From Actinomycetes bacterium (GTDB lineage: Bacteria > Actinomycetota > Actinomycetes > Actinomycetales > Dermatophilaceae): a stretch of 5,473 nt of DNA. Both the position numbers and the translations under genes were made by a program. Below are positions 5,075 through 5,473 of the stretch, piece after piece. How positions within the stretch are numbered: position 1 is the stretch's first letter; each line of letters starts with the position of its first letter. The notes beneath the pieces were generated by a model. That model did no database searches and was not told the origin of the DNA. It worked only from the letters and a program-made list of their open reading frames with translations. Where the stretch lies: NCBI GenBank assembly GCA_023451855.1, contig JAEXXY010000155.1, forward strand, positions 1 to 5,473, written 5' to 3'.

Positions 5075-5101
5075 GGAACGCCGGGGCCGGACCCACCGTT
5101 G
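5075..5101 (+). promoter_or_regulatory. ECF-sigma-type promoter (GGAAC-N18-GTT) for the antitoxin-family gene
   Basis: GGAAC (5075-5079) and GTT (5098-5100, within CGTTG) are separated by 18 nt. This is the arrangement known for promoters of SigH and SigE in mycobacteria and SigR in Streptomyces. Transcription would begin near 5107, about 30 nt before the ATG at 5139. GAAGGG (5123-5128) is a plausible, rather distant (10 nt) ribosome binding site. The rest of 4984-5138 shows nothing recognisable. Confidence 0.5.
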
Positions 5102-5138
5102 GCCGTAAAGAAGACACGAGACGAAGGGCGGTGCAGCG

Positions 5139-5473
5139 ATGTCGTTCCTGGACAAGCTGAAGCAGAAGGCCGAGGAGCTCGACCTCGAGACCAAGGCCCG
5201 GCAGCTGCAGGAGGCCGCGACGCAGGCGGCGAAACAGGCCCAGCAGAAGGCCGGGGAGTTCACGACCGAGAACCGCGAGAAGATCGACGGCTACGTCGAC
5301 GCCGCGAGCAGCACGATCGACGAGAAGACCAAGGGCAAGTACGCCGAGAAGGTGGCCAAGGTGCGTGCCGGCGTCGACAAGGGCATCGACAAGGTCGCCG
5401 AGGGCGGGTCCGCGGCGGGAGCCACCGGTGCGGCCGCGGCCGCCGGGGCCACCGAGGCCGGGCCGTTCCCCGC
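5139..5473 (+). CDS. Rv0909/MT0933-like antitoxin-family protein, 3' end outside window
   Basis: The visible 111 residues begin MSFLDKLKQKAEELD and run off the right edge without a stop. The first 85 or so are Lys/Glu/Ala/Gln-rich and strongly helical, probably amphipathic or coiled coil. The block GYVDAASSTIDEKTKGKYAEKVAKVR (51-76, written here only as landmarks GYVD, DEKTKGKYAEKV) matches the hallmark of the small family represented by Rv0909 (MT0933), annotated as a type II antitoxin because of its partner Rv0910. After that comes Gly/Ala-rich low complexity (about 89-110). It is soluble, with no signal peptide. Family members often occur without a toxin and function is weakly established, so 'antitoxin' is a family label rather than a demonstrated role. 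No partner gene is visible upstream; downstream is not seen. Confidence 0.75.
   Translation, partial: MSFLDKLKQKAEELDLETKARQLQEAATQAAKQAQQKAGEFTTENREKIDGYVDAASSTIDEKTKGKYAEKVAKVRAGVDKGIDKVAEGGSAAGATGAAAAAGATEAGPFP

Noticed and set aside
4984..5138. A tRNA or regulatory RNA between ppiA and the antitoxin-family gene
   Set aside because: I found no cloverleaf, no conserved tRNA arms and no riboswitch-like structure; only the ECF-type promoter stands out.

Overview
The window is chromosomal DNA from a GC-rich actinobacterium. The evidence is strong G/C bias at third codon positions, GTG and TTG starts behind GG-rich ribosome binding sites, and a gene set known from the actinobacterial replication-origin and cell-division neighbourhood. 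The order pknB, pabA/trpG, DUF881 gene, crgA, rhomboid gene, ppiA matches the block that in mycobacteria and related genera lies close to dnaA-dnaN-gyrB-gyrA. A member of Micrococcales is plausible, but that is inference and nothing here fixes the genus.

Layout from left to right. The 3' part of pknB (2-916, +) encodes the transmembrane segment, three PASTA repeats and a Thr/Pro-rich tail. A perfect 14-bp hairpin follows (961-1001), shared with the convergent pabA gene (1013-1642, -). pabA is preceded in its own direction by a DUF881 membrane protein gene (1694-2503, -), and the two probably form an operon. Divergent from these is crgA (2728-2979, +), separated by 224 bp that hold a 13-bp inverted repeat. 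Next is a 478-bp gene-free stretch (2980-3457) between the convergent crgA and rhomboid genes. Then, on the minus strand, come a rhomboid protease gene with an N-terminal zinc-binding module (3458-4405) and a cytoplasmic cyclophilin gene (4465-4983); ppiA is upstream and the pair is probably co-transcribed. The right end holds the start of a gene for an Rv0909/MT0933-type antitoxin-family protein (5139 to edge, +). It lies behind a sequence matching an ECF-sigma promoter of the SigE/SigH/SigR type.

Functional themes. PknB (muropeptide-sensing kinase) and CrgA (divisome membrane protein) belong to septal growth control. The DUF881 protein is a membrane-anchored partner gene of unknown function. 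PabA supplies folate precursors, PpiA folds proteins, and the rhomboid cleaves membrane proteins.

The most striking element is non-coding. Positions 3121-3442 hold about 14-16 sequences resembling DnaA boxes: one perfect TTATCCACA, one perfect TTGTCCACA, six more with 8 of 9 matches, and weaker copies. The left part is mostly in forward orientation and the right part all in reverse, ending in four copies at an exact 10-bp period. Because the flanking genes converge on it, this is not an ordinary promoter. It looks like an origin-like or DnaA-titrating locus outside the usual dnaA-dnaN origin.
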